Shown: positions 12,514-14,788 of the stretch, in pieces
Layout of the letters: each line of letters opens with the position of its first letter
Position numbering within the stretch: position 1 is the stretch's first letter
Position numbers and translations under genes: made by a program
DNA from: JACMJP01 sp046160675
Lineage (GTDB): Bacteria > Bacteroidota > Bacteroidia > Chitinophagales > BACL12
Assembly (NCBI GenBank): GCA_046160675.1
Contig: JBJXHH010000064.1
Coordinates: forward strand, 1 to 14,788
DNA: 14,788 bases
Reading direction: 5' to 3'
The notes under the pieces: model-generated
Told to the model about the DNA's origin: nothing
Database searches by the model: none
Seen by the model: the letters and a program-made list of their open reading frames with translations, nothing else

Positions 12514-14788
12514 TTATTCTACTACTATTTGTTGTAAAAATATTTTATTTAACATTAATATTTCTACAAAATATATTCCACTGATGATGTTTTTTGGTAG
12601 TTGGATTTCTTGGATTAATGCAGCATCATTTTTTATTTCGATTGAATATATTTCATCTCCTAATATATTTTTTACTGAAATAATTTTTGATTCTGCATCC
12701 TCTTCAATTGGAAATTGAATAATAAAATTTCCATTGGATGGATTTGGGTAAATACTTATATTTCCATGTATTGTATCTTCTGCTTCTCGCAATGGGAGTG
12801 TGGTAAATGTTTGAATTGCAGAGTATGCACTTACTTCAGCATCCGCACATTCGCTGCGAACATGATATTCATAAGTTGTACTCGGAGCAAGTGTTTTTAT
12901 TTTCTTCTGAATTGTGGTTGAAACTTTTGTTGTCCATGGAGTCGTTCCTAAAACACGATATTGCAAGCGATAATTAAGTGCATCAGCCATTGCATCCCAT
13001 TTTATTTTTGCAGTTGTTGTAGTGATAGATGTTGCTGTAACACCCGTTGGGGTTGTACAAACAGGCGGCGTTGAATCACTGGCATACAATCTTGCAATAT
13101 AATTTCTTGAAGCACCATTAATAGATTGGAAATCTCCGGAAATAATTAATTTCCCATCCGTTGTTTTTTCAATATGTGTAGCAGATGCATCACAAAATTT
13201 CGTCGTATTAAAAGTTGAATTGAAAGATGCATCACTATTTATTAATGCTAGATTGTAACAAGTATTGCCTGCATAAGAATTAAAATTCCCTGATACGTAC
13301 ATTCTGCCATCTTCATTCAAAAAAATATCTTCCACAACATCTTCAATATCAAAGCCCGGTACAAAAGACGGATCAATGCAGCCTGTGTTGAACAATCTTA
13401 ACAGATGCCTGTTTGTGGTGCCTTCATATTTCATTGCACCACCTACCATTATTTTTTCATCGGACAATATAATGATATCATTTATTTCATCATTCTCCAT
13501 GGTATGCACAAATGTTGTGTCAAGCAAGCCATCGGGTAATACACGAAACATAACACCAACATCTGTATATTGATACTGTGAAAATGCGCCGCCAACAAGA
13601 TAATTTCCTGCGGAATCTTCGGCAAGCACAAATATTTTATTATCACAGCCTGCACCGGGATCAAAGCTGGTATCCAAACTTCCATTATCAAACAGGCGAA
13701 CAATATCATTGCGTAAGGTGCCATTATAATTTGAGAATGATCCTGCTGCTAAAAGTTTTCCATCACTTAAAATTTTTATTGCTGTAATGGAATTATCTCC
13801 GCCAGTAACACCTGAGCCTGAACTAAATGTTGCATCAATAGTACCATCTGAATTTAATCGAACAAGATCATTTTTTGAAGTTCCATTCACATTTGAAAAT
13901 TTTCCGCCAACTAGTATTTTACCATCACTTTGAATAGCAAGAGTTTGCGCTCCGGAAATGCTTGCAACAAAAGTAGCGTCTAATGTACCATCTGTATTGA
14001 TTCGGGCAATCCCGTTTGTTGTTATATCACCATACTTTTTGAATGCACCTACTGAAATTATTTTTCCATCCGATTGTATCGCTGTTTCATAAACAGGTGC
14101 ATCAAATCCTTTGTCGGTTGGCATAAGAGGAGATAAATTTCCAATGCTGTCAATCAACACAATATTATTGTGAAGTTTTGTGTCGAACTTATAAAAATTT
14201 CCAACATATGCAATATTGCCTGAGTTGAAAGTTACCACATCCAAAAGTGCAGTTCCATACTCGCTGCTAATTGGTCCTTCACCTGAAGGATGAAAAGATT
14301 CATCTAACGTACCATCTGTATTTATTCTGCCGATGCTATAAATGGTACTTCCGTTATAATCATTCGTTCCACCAAATCCAATATATACTCTATCCAACAT
14401 ATCGAACCCAATCGTACTATAACCTAACCCAATCGTACTGAGAGAGGTTCCTGCATTAAATGAAGTATAAGTTGTGCCATCTGAATTAAGAGCTGAAATA
14501 TATTTTACTGCATTCCCATTCAATGTTTCAAATCCACCTTTCACAAATATTTTGTCGTCATTCCAGATTTGACTTTCATTTATACTTTCATTAAAAGTAA
14601 GAGCCATTGTGTAATCTAATGTACCATCTGTATTCAATCTGATGAAGTCTTCAAAACTTAGATCGCCATTATATTTTGTAAAAATACCAGATACTAAAAT
14701 TTTTCCATCATCTTGCAATTCGAGATCATACACTTCGTCATTAGAGGAACTAGAAAAGTAGGTATTGAAAGCAGGATCTACATTCCCA
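12514..14788 (-). CDS. delta-60 repeat / fibronectin type III / T9SS cargo protein (5' partial)
   Basis: The frame is open to the right edge. A GTG at 14731-14733 could start translation, but residues upstream of it (GNVDPAFNTYFSSSSNDE) complete a normal repeat, so the gene continues beyond the window and has no visible N-terminus. At least 11 delta-60 (DUF5122-like) repeats follow, with cores such as DDGKILVSGIF, SDGKIISVGAF, SDGKILVGGKF and TDGKLIISGDF, linked by ..RLNTDGTLDxxF..; they form beta-propeller-like blades. Next comes one fibronectin type III domain (TPTGVTATSITTTTAKIKWD... to IQTFTTLP) and a T9SS type A domain (ISIYPNPSNGNFIIQFP... to LQQIVVE). Such proteins are secreted or surface-bound in Bacteroidota; role in adhesion is a family-level guess. 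The TAA stop is at 12514-12516. Confidence 0.88.
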   Translation of the reverse strand, partial: GNVDPAFNTYFSSSSNDEVYDLELQDDGKILVSGIFTKYNGDLSFEDFIRLNTDGTLDYTMALTFNESINESQIWNDDKIFVKGGFETLNGNAVKYISALNSDGTTYTSFNAGTSLSTIGLGYSTIGFDMLDRVYIGFGGTNDYNGSTIYSIGRINTDGTLDESFHPSGEGPISSEYGTALLDVVTFNSGNIAYVGNFYKFDTKLHNNIVLIDSIGNLSPLMPTDKGFDAPVYETAIQSDGKIISVGAFKKYGDITTNGIARINTDGTLDATFVASISGAQTLAIQSDGKILVGGKFSNVNGTSKNDLVRLNSDGTIDATFSSGSGVTGGDNSITAIKILSDGKLLAAGSFSNYNGTLRNDIVRLFDNGSLDTSFDPGAGCDNKIFVLAEDSAGNYLVGGAFSQYQYTDVGVMFRVLPDGLLDTTFVHTMENDEINDIIILSDEKIMVGGAMKYEGTTNRHLLRLFNTGCIDPSFVPGFDIEDVVEDIFLNEDGRMYVSGNFNSYAGNTCYNLALINSDASFNSTFNTTKFCDASATHIEKTTDGKLIISGDFQSINGASRNYIARLYASDSTPPVCTTPTGVTATSITTTTAKIKWDAMADALNYRLQYRVLGTTPWTTKVSTTIQKKIKTLAPSTTYEYHVRSECADAEVSAYSAIQTFTTLPLREAEDTIHGNISIYPNPSNGNFIIQFPIEEDAESKIISVKNILGDEIYSIEIKNDAALIQEIQLPKNIISGIYFVEILMLNKIFLQQIVVE

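Noticed and set aside
14731..14733. GTG as the true start of the delta-60 protein
   Set aside because: Sequence upstream in frame continues a normal repeat to the window edge, and a start here would leave the protein without a signal peptide.

Overview
The window looks like chromosomal DNA of a Bacteroidota bacterium, probably from a Flavobacteriales, Sphingobacteriales or Chitinophagales-like lineage. The evidence is AT-rich coding DNA, start sites without clear Shine-Dalgarno sequences, several SPII lipoproteins, propeller lipoproteins, and five proteins ending in a 'YPNP/FPNP...' C-terminal domain of type IX secretion (T9SS) cargo. No rRNA, tRNA, CRISPR array, transposase or integrase was found.

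Layout. At 1-63 is a probable 3' tail of a plus-strand gene, converging on a minus-strand L,D-transpeptidase (178-1125). A long gene-poor gap (1126-1869) holds a 21-bp tandem repeat array and copies of two dispersed intergenic repeats, called A and B here. A LamG/T9SS protein follows (1870-2867); its signal peptide and first LamG strand lie in a different frame from the only ATG, so the 5' end appears frameshifted.

The centre is a copper-handling region. A CopB-type P1B ATPase (3174-5195) has a His-rich N-terminus and a CPH motif. Downstream is a tight four-gene plus-strand cluster (5457-9568): a thioredoxin/TlpA-like T9SS cargo, a small unknown T9SS cargo with a CX4C pair, a multicopper oxidase with all copper ligands and a T9SS tail, and a His/Met-rich lipoprotein with a duplicated HM...HVHP motif. 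My inference is that the ATPase moves copper out of the cytoplasm, while the oxidase, thioredoxin-like protein and lipoprotein handle or oxidise it in the periplasm or on the cell surface.

The right part is on the minus strand. Two paralogous seven-repeat propeller lipoproteins (12023-10932 and 10906-9854) form an operon. A large delta-60-repeat/FN3/T9SS adhesin-like protein (14788-12514) runs off the right edge. The gaps at 9569-9853 and 12024-12513 carry near-identical copies of repeat A, and the second also holds a nested palindrome of about 200 bp built from six CAGGGTT/AACCCTG words.
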